A stretch of 64,000 nucleotides of DNA from Herbaspirillum chlorophenolicum (GCF_001189955.1 NZ_LFLT01000012.1:1-64000), one strand, 5' to 3'; counted from the first letter of the stretch, positions 18,644 to 28,933 are shown. Numbers and translations are program-made. The notes: generated from the letters alone by a model not told the origin.

Positions 18644-18908
18644 GCCGTGAGTATTGGCAGCCAACACTTGAGCCATCATGTCCTGGTAGTTGTCGCCGAA
18701 CTTACCCGGTCCGGATTCAGCAGAATCACTTCACAGCCTTTTTTCGGTCGCCTGTACCGGAGAGCGTTCTACGGTCCCCCGAAACGGAGCTTGCTGAGAT
18801 CGACATAGGCTGCGAGTGCGCCTGTCCCGGCTGATTCTGGTTATTATTCGCGTCAAACAGTAACAAGAGCGGAGGGAGGCTAGCATCGCTTACATTTCGC
18901 TGGGCGGG
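18644..18908. other. 265-base gap between convergent waaL and rng
   Basis: No gene or clean terminator is visible. Short open frames exist on both strands but none is longer than about 60 codons with a start and ribosome site. The rng frame continues open past its TGA stop for about 50 codons in low-complexity sequence, which is taken as chance. Confidence 0.4.
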
Positions 18909-20372
18909 TCACATCAGAATAATATCGTACTGCTCCTGCTGATAATCACTCTGCACCTGCAACGAAATCGGCTTTCCGATGAAATCCCCCAGCATCGCCA
19001 GGTGCTGCGACTCCTCCTCCAGGAACATATCCACCACCACTTGCGACGCCAGGATGCGGAATTCACGCGGGTTGAATTGTTTGGCTTCGCGCATCACCTC
19101 GCGCAGGATCTCGTAGCATACCGTGCGTGAGGTCTTGACCTGGCCGCGGCCCTTGCAGGCGGGGCAGGTCTCGCACAGGATGTGGGCCAGCGATTCGCGG
19201 GTGCGCTTGCGGGTCATTTCCACCAGGCCCAGCGTCGAGAATCCGGATACCGAGATCTTGGTGCGGTCGCGCTGCAAGGCCTTCCCCAGTTCGGCCAGCA
19301 CTGCGGCGCGGTGCTCGGTGCTTTCCATGTCGATGAAATCGAGGATGATGATGCCGCCCAGGTTGCGCAGGCGCAGCTGGCGCGCAATGGCGTGTGCCGC
19401 TTCCAGGTTGGTCTTGAAAATGGTGTCGTCGAAGTTGCGGCCGTTGACGAAGCTGCCGGTGTTGACGTCGATGGTGGTCATCGCCTCGGTCTGGTCGACG
19501 ATCAGGTAGCCGCCCGATTTCAGGTCTACGCGCCTCCCCAGTGCGCGTTCGATTTCCTCTTCCACGCCATACAGATCGAACAACGGGCGTTCGCCGCGGT
19601 AGTGTGCGAGCTTGGTCAGTACCGATGGCGTATAGAGCGTGCCGAACTCCTGCAGCATGTGGAAGTTCTCGCGCGAGTCGACCTGGATGGTCGCAGTGTC
19701 GTCGTTGACGAAGTCGCGCAGTACGCGCTGGGCCAGCGAGAGATCCTGGTGCAGCAGCGTGGGCGCCGGATTGGTTTTGCTTTGGCTGACGATGGAGGCC
19801 CAGGTCTTGCGCAGGTACTCGACGTCCATTTGCAGGTCCGGGTCCGAGGCGTCTTCAGCCATGGTTCGGATAATGAAGCCGCCTTTTTCTTCCGGCGGCA
19901 GCAGTGCCTGGACTTTGCTGCGCAACAGCTCGCGTTCCGCTTCGTTCTCGATACGCTGGGAGATGCCGATGTGCTTGTCCTGCGGCAGGTAGACCAGCAT
20001 GCGGCCGGCGATCGATATCTGCGTGGACAGGCGCGCACCCTTGGTGCCGATCGGATCCTTGATGACTTGCACCGTCACGGTCTGGCCGTCGTGCAGCAGT
20101 TTCTCGATGGCGACGGCAGGGGCGTTCTGGCCGTCGTGCGGCCGCGCTTCCCAGATGTCGGCCACGTGCAGGAAGGCGGCGCGTTCCAGGCCGATGTCGA
20201 TGAAGGCCGACTGCATGCCGGGCAGCACGCGCACGACTTTGCCCAGATAAATATTGCCCGCCAGGCCGCGCGAGAGCGTGCGCTCGATGTGCAGCTCTTG
20301 CACGGCGCCCTGCAGGATCAGCGCCACGCGCGTCTCCTGCGGGGTGATGTTGATCAGAATATCTTCGCTCAT
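18909..20372 (-). CDS. rng: ribonuclease G
   Basis: A 487-residue endoribonuclease of the RNase E/G family, used in 16S rRNA 5' maturation and mRNA decay. An S1 domain (about 35-125, GNIYLGKVVRVLPGMQSAFIDIG) is followed by the 5'-sensor and DNase I-like catalytic domain, with the metal Asp residues in TIDVNTGSF and IILDFIDM. The zinc-link CETCPAC is present. Length matches RNase G rather than RNase E, with no C-terminal scaffold. The start overlaps the maf stop as ATGA; it is the last gene of the hemF-nadD-rsfS-rlmH-maf-rng run. Confidence 0.95.
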   Translation of the reverse strand: MSEDILINITPQETRVALILQGAVQELHIERTLSRGLAGNIYLGKVVRVLPGMQSAFIDIGLERAAFLHVADIWEARPHDGQNAPAVAIEKLLHDGQTVTVQVIKDPIGTKGARLSTQISIAGRMLVYLPQDKHIGISQRIENEAERELLRSKVQALLPPEEKGGFIIRTMAEDASDPDLQMDVEYLRKTWASIVSQSKTNPAPTLLHQDLSLAQRVLRDFVNDDTATIQVDSRENFHMLQEFGTLYTPSVLTKLAHYRGERPLFDLYGVEEEIERALGRRVDLKSGGYLIVDQTEAMTTIDVNTGSFVNGRNFDDTIFKTNLEAAHAIARQLRLRNLGGIIILDFIDMESTEHRAAVLAELGKALQRDRTKISVSGFSTLGLVEMTRKRTRESLAHILCETCPACKGRGQVKTSRTVCYEILREVMREAKQFNPREFRILASQVVVDMFLEEESQHLAMLGDFIGKPISLQVQSDYQQEQYDIILM

Positions 20373-20983
20373 AGGATTCGAACGCCCGCTTTTTGTAATA
20401 GTTGAGCCGTCTCGAATAGCGGCAAGCCCATGATACCGGAATGGCTGCCGACAATATTGGAGACGAACATCGACGCCAACCCCTGGATGCCGTAGGCGCC
20501 GGCCTTGTCGTAGGGTTCGAGCGTGTTGCAGTAGGCCTGGATGGTTTCGGTGCCGAGTTCGGCGAAGCTGACGTCGGATTGCTGGGTGACTTGCCAGACC
20601 TCGGTTTCCACGCCCATGGTCAGTCCCACTGCGATGCTGGTCAGCACCTGGTGGGTCCGGCCGGACAGGCGGGTGATCATCTGCACAGCCTCGTCATTGT
20701 CAGCCGGCTTGCCCAGGATCAGCTGGTCGATCACCACCGTGGTGTCGGCCGAGAGGATGGGGCGGTGCGGCAGCTGGCGCAGGATCATGGTGTGCTGTGC
20801 GCTGTTGAGTTTGTCGCGCGTGACGCGGGCGACATAATCCAGCGGGCTCTCGCCGGGCAGCACGCTTTCATCGACTTCCTTCTCCGAGAGCAGCAGTTCG
20901 AAATCGATGCCGATATGGCGCAGCAGCTCGCGGCGGCGCGGGCTCTTGGAGGCGAGGTAGATTTTTTGGTCCGCAGGTTTCAT
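20369..20983 (-). CDS. maf: Maf family nucleotide pyrophosphatase
   Basis: A 204-residue Maf/HAM1-fold pyrophosphatase. The N-terminal IYLASKSPRRRELL motif and the ADTTVVIDQLILGKP loop are the phosphate and base recognition sites; KAGAYGIQG and SNIVGSHSGIMGLP complete the active site. The features match the YhdE/dTTP-UTP pyrophosphatase branch, which removes non-canonical or excess nucleotides and is linked to septum inhibition in some bacteria. It overlaps rng by four bases and follows rlmH with a 64-base gap. Confidence 0.92.
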   Translation of the reverse strand: MKPADQKIYLASKSPRRRELLRHIGIDFELLLSEKEVDESVLPGESPLDYVARVTRDKLNSAQHTMILRQLPHRPILSADTTVVIDQLILGKPADNDEAVQMITRLSGRTHQVLTSIAVGLTMGVETEVWQVTQQSDVSFAELGTETIQAYCNTLEPYDKAGAYGIQGLASMFVSNIVGSHSGIMGLPLFETAQLLQKAGVRIL

Positions 20984-21047
20984 TCAGCCATACATGTCAG
21001 AAGTCGCTACCCGCAGCATGTGCTGCAGATGGCAATGGTGATAGACA

Positions 21048-21518
21048 TCAGGCGCGGTGATATGGGTGATTCTGGGTAATCGACCACGCCCGGTACAGTT
21101 GTTCCGCCAGTATCACCCGCACCATGCCATGCGGCAGGGTCATGCTGGAAATGCGTATCAGCGTGTCGGCGCCAGCCTTGAAGCCGGGATCGAGCCCGTC
21201 GGCGCCGCCGATGACGAAAGCGACGTCACGCCCGTCCTGCTGCCATTGGACCAGTTGCTGCGAGAGCTGCATGGTGGTCCAGTCGCGGCCGCGTTCATCC
21301 AGGGCCACGATGCGCGCACCCTTGGGCAGGGCCGCCTCGATCTTGGTGCGCTCTTGCGCCATCACGGTTTCGGCCGTACGGCTGCCGGAACGCTCGATGG
21401 GTTTGATTTCCTTCAGGAGGATCCGGCATTCAGGAGGCATGCGCTTGGCATATTCCTGAAAGCCGGTTTCGATCCAGGCCGGCATCTTGTGGCCGACGGC
21501 CGCGATGATCAACTGCAT
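21048..21518 (-). CDS. rlmH: 23S rRNA (pseudouridine-1915-N3) methyltransferase
   Basis: A 156-residue SPOUT methyltransferase acting on helix 69 of the assembled 70S ribosome. It begins [13 protein letters not shown], has the SAM-binding knot segment FVIGGADGL, and ends with [19 protein letters not shown], the family's invariant C-terminus. The length equals that of E. coli RlmH. It starts 11 bases after the rsfS stop, so it is co-transcribed with a ribosome-silencing factor, the usual genomic pairing. Confidence 0.96.
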   Translation of the reverse strand: MQLIIAAVGHKMPAWIETGFQEYAKRMPPECRILLKEIKPIERSGSRTAETVMAQERTKIEAALPKGARIVALDERGRDWTTMQLSQQLVQWQQDGRDVAFVIGGADGLDPGFKAGADTLIRISSMTLPHGMVRVILAEQLYRAWSITQNHPYHRA

Positions 21519-21529
21519 CGCATCAGGCG

Positions 21530-22297
21530 TCAGGCTTTGGTGGTGCGCTTGGCGGCCGGTTTCTTGGCAGTCTCGCTCTTGGCGGCAGCCACGCGCACGG
21601 TCTTGCCGACCGGGGTCTTGGACGCGGCGGTCTTGCTGCCGGCCTTGGCCGTGGTACTGCGCGTCGTGGTGGCGCGGGTGGTGGTGGTCTTGGGTGCGGT
21701 CGCCTTGGTGCCGGTGGTGCGTGTCGTACGCGTGGCCGTGCCCGTGGTACGCCTGGACGCCGTGGCAGTAGCGCCGGCGGCAGTAGTCGTGCGCGGCTTG
21801 CGGGCCGGCTTCTTCGGCGCGTCGTCGTCATCGTCCAGCGCCTGGCTGGCTTCGACGGCTTCTGCCTGGGCCCTGGTGCGGCGGATCTTGGGCGCCGGCG
21901 CATCGGCAGCCTGGTCGGCAACGCGCTTGGCAGCGGCCGACGTGCCGGTGCGCTTGGCGGCGCCCAGCTTGACTTCCTTGTCGCCCCAGATCTCTTCCAG
22001 GCGGTAATACGTGCGGATCGCAGGCTGCATGATGTGGACGATCATGTCGCCCAGGTCGACCAGCACCCATTCGCCGGTGTCTTCGCCTTCGATGCTGATG
22101 ACATGGCCGCCCTTGGCCTTGACCTTGTCGCGCACCGAGGAGGCAAGCGCCTTGGTCTGGCGGTTCGAGGTGCCGGAGGCGATTGCCACGCGGTCGAACA
22201 GGCTGGTCAGGTGGGTGGTGTCGAAGATGCGGATTTCTTGCGCTTTGACGTCTTCCAGCGCGTCCACGACCAGGGTTTGCAGTTTTTTGATATCCAT
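21530..22297 (-). CDS. rsfS: ribosome silencing factor with long basic tail
   Basis: A 255-residue RsfS (Iojap). Residues 1-112 are the standard domain ([37 protein letters not shown]), which binds uL14 and blocks 30S joining in stationary phase. The family is usually 105-130 residues. Here some 140 further residues follow: an acidic patch DDDDD (about 154-158) and then a low-complexity stretch made almost wholly of Thr, Ala, Lys and Arg, resembling histone H1-like tails. The coding frame is intact and no frameshift is needed. The ATG overlaps the nadD stop (TAATG). Function of the tail is unknown; nucleic-acid binding is a reasonable guess. Confidence 0.9.
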   Translation of the reverse strand: MDIKKLQTLVVDALEDVKAQEIRIFDTTHLTSLFDRVAIASGTSNRQTKALASSVRDKVKAKGGHVISIEGEDTGEWVLVDLGDMIVHIMQPAIRTYYRLEEIWGDKEVKLGAAKRTGTSAAAKRVADQAADAPAPKIRRTRAQAEAVEASQALDDDDDAPKKPARKPRTTTAAGATATASRRTTGTATRTTRTTGTKATAPKTTTTRATTTRSTTAKAGSKTAASKTPVGKTVRVAAAKSETAKKPAAKRTTKA

Positions 22298-22968
22298 TAG
22301 TTTCGGTACAGATGTTGTTGTTCGATATAGTCTAGCACCCTGGCCGGAATCAGCGAATCAGGACGGGTGCCGCGTTGCAGCTGTGCACGGATTTCGGTCG
22401 ATGAAATGTCGACCGCCAGCCCGGAGGCCAGGTAGCCGTATCCGTGCGTGGTGCTGCGTATGTCTTGCGGGCTGCCGCCACGGCGCTGGAACTCGTCCAT
22501 CACCGCCGGCGGCACATGTGCTTCGGCCAGGTTGAAGCCCGGGCGCGAAGCGGCGCACAGGTGCGCGTAATCAAATAAGGCTTGCCAGTGCTGCCAGGTA
22601 TCCAGGTGCAGCAACTGGTCGGCCCCCATCAAAAATACGATGGAGACGGAAGGGCCGAGTTCCGCGCGCAGGGCGCGCAGGGTGTCGATGGTATAGGTGG
22701 CGGTGGAGCGGCGAATTTCCTGCTCGTCGATCACGACCGGCACTTGCTGCGTATCGAAAGCGCGCCGCACCATCTCCACCCGGTCGGACGGGGAGGCCTG
22801 CAGCCCGTGTTTTTGCCAGGGGTTGCCGGTGGGAATCACGCGCAGCTCGTCGGGCTGCAGCAAGCGGACGAAATGCTCGGCCAGCAGCACATGGCCATTG
22901 TGCACCGGATCGAAGCTGCCTCCCAGAACGGCAACGCAGCGCTGCGCCGCCTGCGCAGGCGGCGCCAT
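22297..22968 (-). CDS. nadD: nicotinate-nucleotide adenylyltransferase
   Basis: A 223-residue NaMN adenylyltransferase for NAD synthesis. GGSFDPVHNGHV is the nucleotidyltransferase GxFxPxHxGH motif near the N-terminus, and ISSTEIR near the C-terminus is the ISSTxIR motif. The start at ATG 22968 overlaps the hemF stop (TAATG); an in-frame ATG three codons earlier (22977) is an alternative. The longer frame to 23376 is inside hemF and is rejected. It is followed by rsfS, again with a one-base stop/start overlap. Confidence 0.95.
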   Translation of the reverse strand: MAPPAQAAQRCVAVLGGSFDPVHNGHVLLAEHFVRLLQPDELRVIPTGNPWQKHGLQASPSDRVEMVRRAFDTQQVPVVIDEQEIRRSTATYTIDTLRALRAELGPSVSIVFLMGADQLLHLDTWQHWQALFDYAHLCAASRPGFNLAEAHVPPAVMDEFQRRGGSPQDIRSTTHGYGYLASGLAVDISSTEIRAQLQRGTRPDSLIPARVLDYIEQQHLYRN

Positions 22969-23879
22969 TACAGCCATTCCTTGTGCACCAGGAAGTCCGA
23001 GTACAGCCGCGCTTCGGCGCTGCCGGGCTCGGGCTGCCAGTTGTAGCGCCATTTCACCAGCGGCGGCATCGACATCAGGATCGATTCCGTCCGTCCGCCC
23101 GACTGCAGGCCGAACAGCGTGCCGCGGTCGAACACCAGGTTGAATTCGACATAGCGGCCGCGGCGGTAGGCCTGGAAGTCGCGTTCGCGTTCGCCGTAGG
23201 GCATGTCGCGGCGCGCTTGCAGGATCGGCAGGTAGGCGTCCAGGAAGGCATCGCCCACGCTGCGCTGCATGGCGAAGGCCTGGTCGAAGGGCAACGCATT
23301 GAAATCGTCGAAGAAGATTCCGCCTACGCCGCGGGGTTCCTGGCGGTGCTTCAGGTAGAAATATTCGTCGCACCACTTCTTGAAGCGCGGATAGAGATCT
23401 TCACCATAGGGCGCCAGCGCGTCGCGGCAGGTGCGATGGAAATGCTGCGCGTCTTCGGCAAAGCCGTAATAGGGCGTCAGGTCCATGCCGCCGCCGAACC
23501 ACCACACCGGCTCTTCACCTTCTGCATGGGTGGTGAAGAAGCGCACGTTCATGTGCACCGTCGGGATGTACGGATTACGCGGATGCAGCACCAGCGACAC
23601 CCCCATCGCCTCCCATTCGCGCCCGGCGATGTGCGGGCGGTTGGCGGCGGCCGAAGGCGGCAGATTCTTGCCCATCACGTGCGAAAAGCCCACGCCGCCG
23701 CGCTCCAGCACATTGCCTTCTTCCAGCAGCCGCGAAGTCCCGCCACCGCCTTCGGGGCGAACCCACGAATCGGACAGGAAGGACTTGCCGTCGGCCTGTT
23801 CAAGGGCGGCGACGATGCGGTGTTGCAAATCCTGCAGGTAAGCTTTGACGGAAGAGGTGGCGTTCGGGGAGGTGGTCAC
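22968..23879 (-). CDS. hemF: oxygen-dependent coproporphyrinogen-III oxidase
   Basis: A 303-residue aerobic haem-pathway enzyme, converting coproporphyrinogen III to protoporphyrinogen IX. Family signatures are evident: [63 protein letters not shown] and [12 protein letters not shown]. Length agrees with E. coli HemF (299) when translation begins at the GTG 23879-23877; the only upstream ATG would add 37 unrelated residues. The ribosome site before the GTG is weak. First gene of the hemF-nadD-rsfS-rlmH-maf-rng run. Confidence 0.94.
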   Translation of the reverse strand: MTTSPNATSSVKAYLQDLQHRIVAALEQADGKSFLSDSWVRPEGGGGTSRLLEEGNVLERGGVGFSHVMGKNLPPSAAANRPHIAGREWEAMGVSLVLHPRNPYIPTVHMNVRFFTTHAEGEEPVWWFGGGMDLTPYYGFAEDAQHFHRTCRDALAPYGEDLYPRFKKWCDEYFYLKHRQEPRGVGGIFFDDFNALPFDQAFAMQRSVGDAFLDAYLPILQARRDMPYGERERDFQAYRRGRYVEFNLVFDRGTLFGLQSGGRTESILMSMPPLVKWRYNWQPEPGSAEARLYSDFLVHKEWL

Positions 23880-23950
23880 GGCGTGTCGCTCAGGGGCACG
23901 GTTACAAATACCACGCGATTGTACCTTGCCGAGCCCCTGCCGGGGCGGGC

Positions 23951-23977
23951 AAAAGAAAAGCCCGGCGGGTGCCGGGC
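23951..23977 (-). terminator. terminator of the MscS-type gene
   Basis: GCCCGGC (23960-23966) / GCCGGGC (23971-23977) with a GGGT loop; on the minus strand the stem is followed by TTTTCTTTT. It ends the mechanosensitive channel transcript before hemF. Confidence 0.85.
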
Positions 23978-23997
23978 CGGTTTGCCACAACTTTCGG

Positions 23998-24828
23998 TCA
24001 GGTCTGAGGCGGTTGCGCCACAGGTACTGCCACCTGGTAGGTAGCCGGCGCCGGCCAGCCTTGCTTCAGGCACACCTCGGCGATGGCGTTCTGGACATCG
24101 TTGGAGACCTGCCCGAAATTAGGCGTAGAGGCATAGATACGCAGCGCCAGCAGCGTGCCGGTGGCGTTGAACTCCAAGATGACGATCGACGGCGCCGGGT
24201 TTTCCAGCACATTGGGAATGGCCTTGACGCGCTCCATCAGGCGCGCGATGGCCTCCTGCGGGTTGACGCCGTAGGCAATCTGGCAACGCAGGTCGGTGCG
24301 GCGGGTGGCGTTGACGTTGAAATTGATGATGTTGTCCGAAAACAGCTTGTTGTTGCCGATGATGACGCGCAGGTTGTTGTCGGTGGTCATGGTGGTGGTG
24401 ACCAGACCGATGTCGGAGACGGTACCGGTCTGGCCGGCGGCGGTGATGTAGTCGCCGACCTTGAACGGGCGCAGCACCACCAGGAAGATGCCGGCAGCGA
24501 AGTTGGCCAGGAGGCCCGACCAGGCCACGCCCAGCGCCACGCCGACCGCACCGATCATGGCGGCGAACGAGGTGGTGGGGATGCCGCACACTTCCAGGAT
24601 GCCCATCACCAGCAGGATGCGCAGGACCACGTGGGTGACGGAGATCGCATAGTTGATCAGCGTCGCCTCAAGCTGGCGGGCGGTGAGCACGCGCCGCACC
24701 ACCTTGGCCAAGGTATTGATGAGGATCCCGCCGATGATCCAGATGGCGATGGCGGCGATCACCTTCAGGCCGAAAGGCACCAGGTAGAGGTTGATCAGCG
24801 TGTCGAGGTTGAGGAGATGTTGTTGCAT
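23998..24828 (-). CDS. small-conductance mechanosensitive channel, MscS family
   Basis: A 276-residue MscS-type channel. Three transmembrane helices occupy about 15-110; the pore-lining TM3 is rich in Gly/Ala ([20 protein letters not shown]), followed by the beta domain ([25 protein letters not shown] and later the [10 protein letters not shown] strand) and a short C-terminal alpha-beta cage ending in a Pro/Gln-rich tail. It opens under membrane tension on hypo-osmotic shock. It is monocistronic with its own terminator, and stands between purD and hemF. Confidence 0.9.
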   Translation of the reverse strand: MQQHLLNLDTLINLYLVPFGLKVIAAIAIWIIGGILINTLAKVVRRVLTARQLEATLINYAISVTHVVLRILLVMGILEVCGIPTTSFAAMIGAVGVALGVAWSGLLANFAAGIFLVVLRPFKVGDYITAAGQTGTVSDIGLVTTTMTTDNNLRVIIGNNKLFSDNIINFNVNATRRTDLRCQIAYGVNPQEAIARLMERVKAIPNVLENPAPSIVILEFNATGTLLALRIYASTPNFGQVSNDVQNAIAEVCLKQGWPAPATYQVAVPVAQPPQT

Positions 24829-24990
24829 GCGAGGTTCCTTTTCTGCTTTTGTGCTTTTCGTCTTGGGATGCGGCAGGCCGTCTCGAATTTATCAAAATGA
24901 CAAGGGCAAGAGGGCTTGCGCAAGTTGATTAGTTCGCCGTGGCGCACATTTGTTGCAATACGACAGAGATTTTATGCGATGGAGCCGCCC

Positions 24991-25032
24991 AAAAAGAACG
25001 CTCCCCCGCAAACGGCCTGCTTTGCGGGGGAG
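24991..25032 (-). terminator. strong terminator of purD
   Basis: A perfect 12-base-pair stem, CTCCCCCGCAAA (25001-25012) / TTTGCGGGGGAG (25021-25032), with an eight-base loop. On the minus strand it runs into CGTTCTTTTT. Confidence 0.88.
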
Positions 25033-25091
25033 TGGTCATTTTCTTCGTCTGGCCGGTGCTTGAACAGCGCCGGCCGGCGAGTTCAGTGCTC

Positions 25092-26360
25092 TCAGCGCTT
25101 CAGCGCGCGCCAGCCGATGTCGCGGCGCATCTGCGAACCTTCGAAATGGATCAGGTCGGCGGCAGCATAGGCATGCTTCTGGGCAACCTTGACGCTGTCG
25201 CCCAGGCCCACCACGCACAGCACGCGGCCGCCCGAGGTGGTCAGCTTGTCGCCGGTCAGGGTGGTGCCGGCGTGGAAGGTCACGCAATCGGGCGTCTCGG
25301 CCGGGATGTCGGTGATCAGGTCGCCGTTGCGCGGAGTGTCGGGATAGTTGTATGCCGCCATCACCACGCCCAGCGCGGTGCGGCGGTCCCATTCCAGTTC
25401 GACCTTGTCCAGCGTGCCGGACACCGCATGCTCGAACACCGTCAGCAGGTCGGTCTTCAGGCGCGCCATGATCGGCTGGGTTTCCGGGTCGCCCATGCGG
25501 CAGTTGAATTCCAGCGTCTTCGGGGTGCCTTCGTCGTCGATCATCAGGCCGGCGTACAGGAAGCCGGAGAACGGGATGCCGTCCTTGGCCATGCCCTGCA
25601 CGGTCGGGACGATGATCTCGCGCATCACGCGCGCATGCAGCGCCGGGGTGACGATGGGGGCGGGCGAGTAGGCGCCCATGCCGCCGGTGTTGGGGCCCTG
25701 GTCGTTGTCCTGCAGGCGCTTGTGATCCTGGCTGGTGGCCAGCGGCAGGATATTCTTGCCGTCCACCATGACGATGAAGCTGGCTTCCTCGCCGCTCAGG
25801 AATTCCTCAATCACCACGCGTGCGCTGGCGTCGCCCAGCTTGTTGTCCGACAGCATCATGTCGATGGCCGAGTGCGCTTCTTCCAGCGTCATGGCAACCA
25901 CCACGCCCTTGCCGGCGGCCAGGCCGTCGGCCTTGATCACGATGGGCGCGCCCTTTTGCGCGATGTAGTCATGCGCCGCTTTCACGTCCGAAAAGGTCTG
26001 GTATTCGGCGGTCGGGATCGCGTGGCGCTTCATGAAGGCCTTGGCGAAGTCCTTGGAGCTTTCCAGCTGGGCCGCTTCCTTGGTGGGGCCGAAGACTTTC
26101 AGGCCGCGGGCGCGGAACACGTTGACGATACCGGCTGCCAGCGGCGCTTCCGGGCCGACCACGGTCAGCGCGACATGCTCCTGTTCGACAAAGTCGGCCA
26201 GCGCGGCCGGGTCGGTGATGGCGATGTTTTGCAAGCGTTCGTCCAGCGCGGTGCCGCCATTGCCGGGCGCGACGTAGACAGTCTGGATGCGCGGCGACTT
26301 GGCAATGGACCAGGCCAAGGCATGTTCACGGCCACCGGAGCCGACAACTAGGATTTTCAT
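25092..26360 (-). CDS. purD: phosphoribosylamine-glycine ligase
   Basis: A 422-residue ATP-grasp ligase making glycinamide ribonucleotide in purine synthesis. Visible: KILVVGSGGREHALAW at the N-terminus, the ATP-grasp loop IVIKADGLAAGKGVVVA, GEEASFIVMVDG, QDHKRLQDNDQGPNTGGMGAY, LEFNCRMGDPETQ with metal ligands, and the C-terminal GGRVLCVVGLG. Full length. It follows yebC by 60 bases on the same strand and is probably in its transcript. Confidence 0.96.
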   Translation of the reverse strand: MKILVVGSGGREHALAWSIAKSPRIQTVYVAPGNGGTALDERLQNIAITDPAALADFVEQEHVALTVVGPEAPLAAGIVNVFRARGLKVFGPTKEAAQLESSKDFAKAFMKRHAIPTAEYQTFSDVKAAHDYIAQKGAPIVIKADGLAAGKGVVVAMTLEEAHSAIDMMLSDNKLGDASARVVIEEFLSGEEASFIVMVDGKNILPLATSQDHKRLQDNDQGPNTGGMGAYSPAPIVTPALHARVMREIIVPTVQGMAKDGIPFSGFLYAGLMIDDEGTPKTLEFNCRMGDPETQPIMARLKTDLLTVFEHAVSGTLDKVELEWDRRTALGVVMAAYNYPDTPRNGDLITDIPAETPDCVTFHAGTTLTGDKLTTSGGRVLCVVGLGDSVKVAQKHAYAAADLIHFEGSQMRRDIGWRALKR

Positions 26361-26420
26361 GTGGATTCGCTTAAAAAATGAGCTGAAAAATGCGCTGAAA
26401 AGCGGAGCAGGAGTGGCGGA

Positions 26421-27146
26421 TTATTCTTCAATGACGGCGTTGGTATAGAGTTCCTGGGTATCGTCCAGGTTCTCCAGCGCGTCCAGCAGTTTCTGCATTT
26501 TTACACCGTCTTCGCCGGAAAATACGGTCTCGGTCGAAGGCTTCATGGTGATTTCCGCCACTTCGGCCTTGAAGCCGGCGGCTTCCATCGCAGCCTTGAC
26601 GGCGGAGAAGTCGTTGGGGCCGGTCAGCACCTCGATACCGCCTTCATCGTCGGTGATCACGTCTTCGGCGCCGGCTTCCAGCGCGGCTTCCATCACGGCG
26701 TTCTCGTCAGTGCCGGGCGCGTACATCAATTGGCCGCAGTGCTTGAACAGGAAGGCCACCGAGCCTTCGGTGCCCATGTTGCCGCCGAACTTGGAAAAGG
26801 CGTGGCGCACTTCTGCCACGGTACGCACGCGGTTGTCGGTCATGCAATCGACGATGATGGCGGCACCGTTGATGCCGTAGCCTTCGTAGCGCACTTCCTC
26901 GTAGTTCACGCCGTCCAGGGCGCCGGTGCCGCGCTGGATGGCGCGGGTCACGTTGTCCTTGGGCATGTTGGCGTCGGAGGCGCGGTCCACTGCCAGGCGC
27001 AGGCGCGGATTGGCGTCCGGGTCGCCGCCGCCCATGCGGGCAGCCACGGTGATTTCCTTGATCAGGCGGGTCCAGATACGGCCGCGCCTTTCGTCCTGAC
27101 GGCCTTTACGGTGTTGGATATTGGCCCATTTGCTGTGTCCAGCCAT
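26421..27146 (-). CDS. yebC: YebC/PmpR family protein
   Basis: A 241-residue YebC-family protein. It opens [21 protein letters not shown], with the family's N-terminal signature (the canonical AKRG is ERRG here), and continues with [36 protein letters not shown], and [14 protein letters not shown]. Members have been described as transcriptional regulators and, more recently, as ribosome-associated factors that ease translation of difficult motifs. It is the first gene of a yebC-purD pair and is divergent from the HerA-like ATPase gene. Confidence 0.94.
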   Translation of the reverse strand: MAGHSKWANIQHRKGRQDERRGRIWTRLIKEITVAARMGGGDPDANPRLRLAVDRASDANMPKDNVTRAIQRGTGALDGVNYEEVRYEGYGINGAAIIVDCMTDNRVRTVAEVRHAFSKFGGNMGTEGSVAFLFKHCGQLMYAPGTDENAVMEAALEAGAEDVITDDEGGIEVLTGPNDFSAVKAAMEAAGFKAEVAEITMKPSTETVFSGEDGVKMQKLLDALENLDDTQELYTNAVIEE

Positions 27147-27301
27147 GTTGGATCTTTCTTGCGAGATAAGTAATGCCAGAACGCATCAGTGCACATGCCG
27201 GGAACATTGGGAACATTTCCGGGGTGGGATCTGACTATAATCGGGCCAGAATTTTACCATATCGCCATCCCCCGATTTTTTGCCCGGAGAGCCTCCAGAC
27301 C

Positions 27302-28933
27302 ATGACCAATCCGCTTCCCATCGCACAGAACGCCGCGCAGCAACTGAGCCTGTTGCCGCAGTTGGCCAACCGCCACGGTTGCATCACCGGCGCCACCGGC
27401 ACCGGCAAGACGGTGACGCTGCAGGTGCTGGCCCAGGCGTTGTCGGATATCGGCGTGCCGGTGTTCATGGCCGACGTCAAGGGCGACTTGTCAGGCCTGG
27501 GCAAGGCCGGCAGCGCCTCGCCCAAGCTCAAGGAGCGCCTGGCGCAACTGGCTCTGCCCGAGCCGGCCTGGGCTGCCGCTCCGGTGGCGTTCTGGGATGT
27601 TTATGGCGAAAAGGGGCATCCGGTGCGCGCCACGATCTCGGATATGGGGCCGTTGATGCTGGCGCGCATGCTGAACCTGAACGATACCCAGCAAGGTGTG
27701 CTCCAGCTCGTGTTCAAGATCGCCGACGACAATGGCCTGCTGCTGCTCGACACCAAGGACCTGCGCGCCATGCTGCAGCACGTGGGCGATCATGCGGCCG
27801 AGTTCAAGACCGAATATGGCAACATCTCCGCGGCCAGCATCGGGGCCATCCAGCGCGGACTGATCGCCATCGATGAGCAGGGCGGCGATAAATTCTTCGG
27901 CGAGCCCATGCTCAACATCGAGGACTGGATGCAGACCGACGCCACGGGGAAAGGCATCATCAACATCCTGTCGGCCGACAAGCTGCTCAACGCGCCGCGC
28001 CTGTATTCCACCTTCCTGCTGTGGATGCTGTCCGAACTGTTCGAGCACCTGCCCGAAGTGGGCGACCTCGACAAGCCCAAGATGGCCTTCTTCTTCGACG
28101 AGGCCCACCTGCTGTTCGACGAGGCGCCCAAGCCGCTCTTGCAGAAGATCGAGCAGGTGGTGCGCCTGATCCGCTCCAAGGGCGTGGGTGTGTACTTCGT
28201 CACGCAGAACCCGCTGGACATCCCCGACACCGTGCTGGGTCAGCTCGGCAACCGTGTGCAGCACGCGCTGCGGGCCTACACCCCGCGCGACCAGAAGGCG
28301 GTGCAAGCCGCCGCCGAGACTTTCCGCGCCAATCCCAAGCTCAATACCGCGCAAGCCATTACCGAGCTGGCCGTGGGAGAGGCGCTGGTCTCCTTCCTGG
28401 ATGAAAAAGGCCGTCCCAACGTGGTCGAGCGCGGTTACGTGCTGACCCCGGCCTCACAGATCGGCCCGGTAACCGATGACGAGCGGCGCGCGTTGATTGC
28501 CGCTTCACTGGTGGCCGGCATCTACGAACAGGCAATCGACCGGGAGTCCGCCTATGAACGCCTTAAAGGCCGCGCAGTCCAGCAGCCGCAGGCGCCGCAA
28601 CAGCAGGCACCTCAGTCCGCTCCGGCTGACGACAATGCCTGGGGCGCTTCGGCCGGGCGCACCCCGCAGCCGCCGCAATCCACCGTGCCCGGCACGCGCG
28701 CGTCCGGCGGCGCAGCCAGCCCGGCGCCCCAGCCACCGCAGCAACAAGAAGAGGGCGGCCTGGGCGACTTGCTCAAGGATGCCGCCGGCGGCATCTTCGG
28801 CAACGGCACAGGCAGCCGCCGCAGCGATTCGCCGCTGCAGGCGATGGTCAAGTCGGCCGCGCGCAGCATCGGCTCGCAGGTCGGGCGCGAAATCATCCGC
28901 GGCGTGCTGGGCTCGCTGATGAAGAAGCGCTAA
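27302..28933 (+). CDS. YjgR/DUF853 HerA-like ATPase
   Basis: A 543-residue P-loop ATPase of the HerA/FtsK class, equivalent in layout to E. coli YjgR. Walker A GATGTGKT lies near residue 37, Walker [16 protein letters not shown] near 267, and the sensor segment [20 protein letters not shown] near 305. After about residue 415 is a Pro/Gln-rich linker, then a basic C-terminus ending with a [12 protein letters not shown] helix. The cellular role is not established. ATG 27302 is used because upstream in-frame codons are not conserved-looking and cross a TATAAT (27236-27241). Divergent from yebC. Confidence 0.85.
   Translation: MTNPLPIAQNAAQQLSLLPQLANRHGCITGATGTGKTVTLQVLAQALSDIGVPVFMADVKGDLSGLGKAGSASPKLKERLAQLALPEPAWAAAPVAFWDVYGEKGHPVRATISDMGPLMLARMLNLNDTQQGVLQLVFKIADDNGLLLLDTKDLRAMLQHVGDHAAEFKTEYGNISAASIGAIQRGLIAIDEQGGDKFFGEPMLNIEDWMQTDATGKGIINILSADKLLNAPRLYSTFLLWMLSELFEHLPEVGDLDKPKMAFFFDEAHLLFDEAPKPLLQKIEQVVRLIRSKGVGVYFVTQNPLDIPDTVLGQLGNRVQHALRAYTPRDQKAVQAAAETFRANPKLNTAQAITELAVGEALVSFLDEKGRPNVVERGYVLTPASQIGPVTDDERRALIAASLVAGIYEQAIDRESAYERLKGRAVQQPQAPQQQAPQSAPADDNAWGASAGRTPQPPQSTVPGTRASGGAASPAPQPPQQQEEGGLGDLLKDAAGGIFGNGTGSRRSDSPLQAMVKSAARSIGSQVGREIIRGVLGSLMKKR

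Noticed and set aside
18644-18780. Possible remnant of a gene on the minus strand next to waaL
   Set aside because: Short protein-like stretches occur in two different frames, but none can be joined without several changes and no family is recognisable.
18644-18910. rng frame continuing past its TGA as a possible readthrough extension
   Set aside because: The extension is low-complexity and unlike any RNase G tail; RNase G ends normally at this place.
21530-21860. Frameshift as the cause of the RsfS tail
   Set aside because: The tail is low-complexity in one continuous frame, and the other frames do not give a better ending; the stop is followed in 11 bases by the normal rlmH start.
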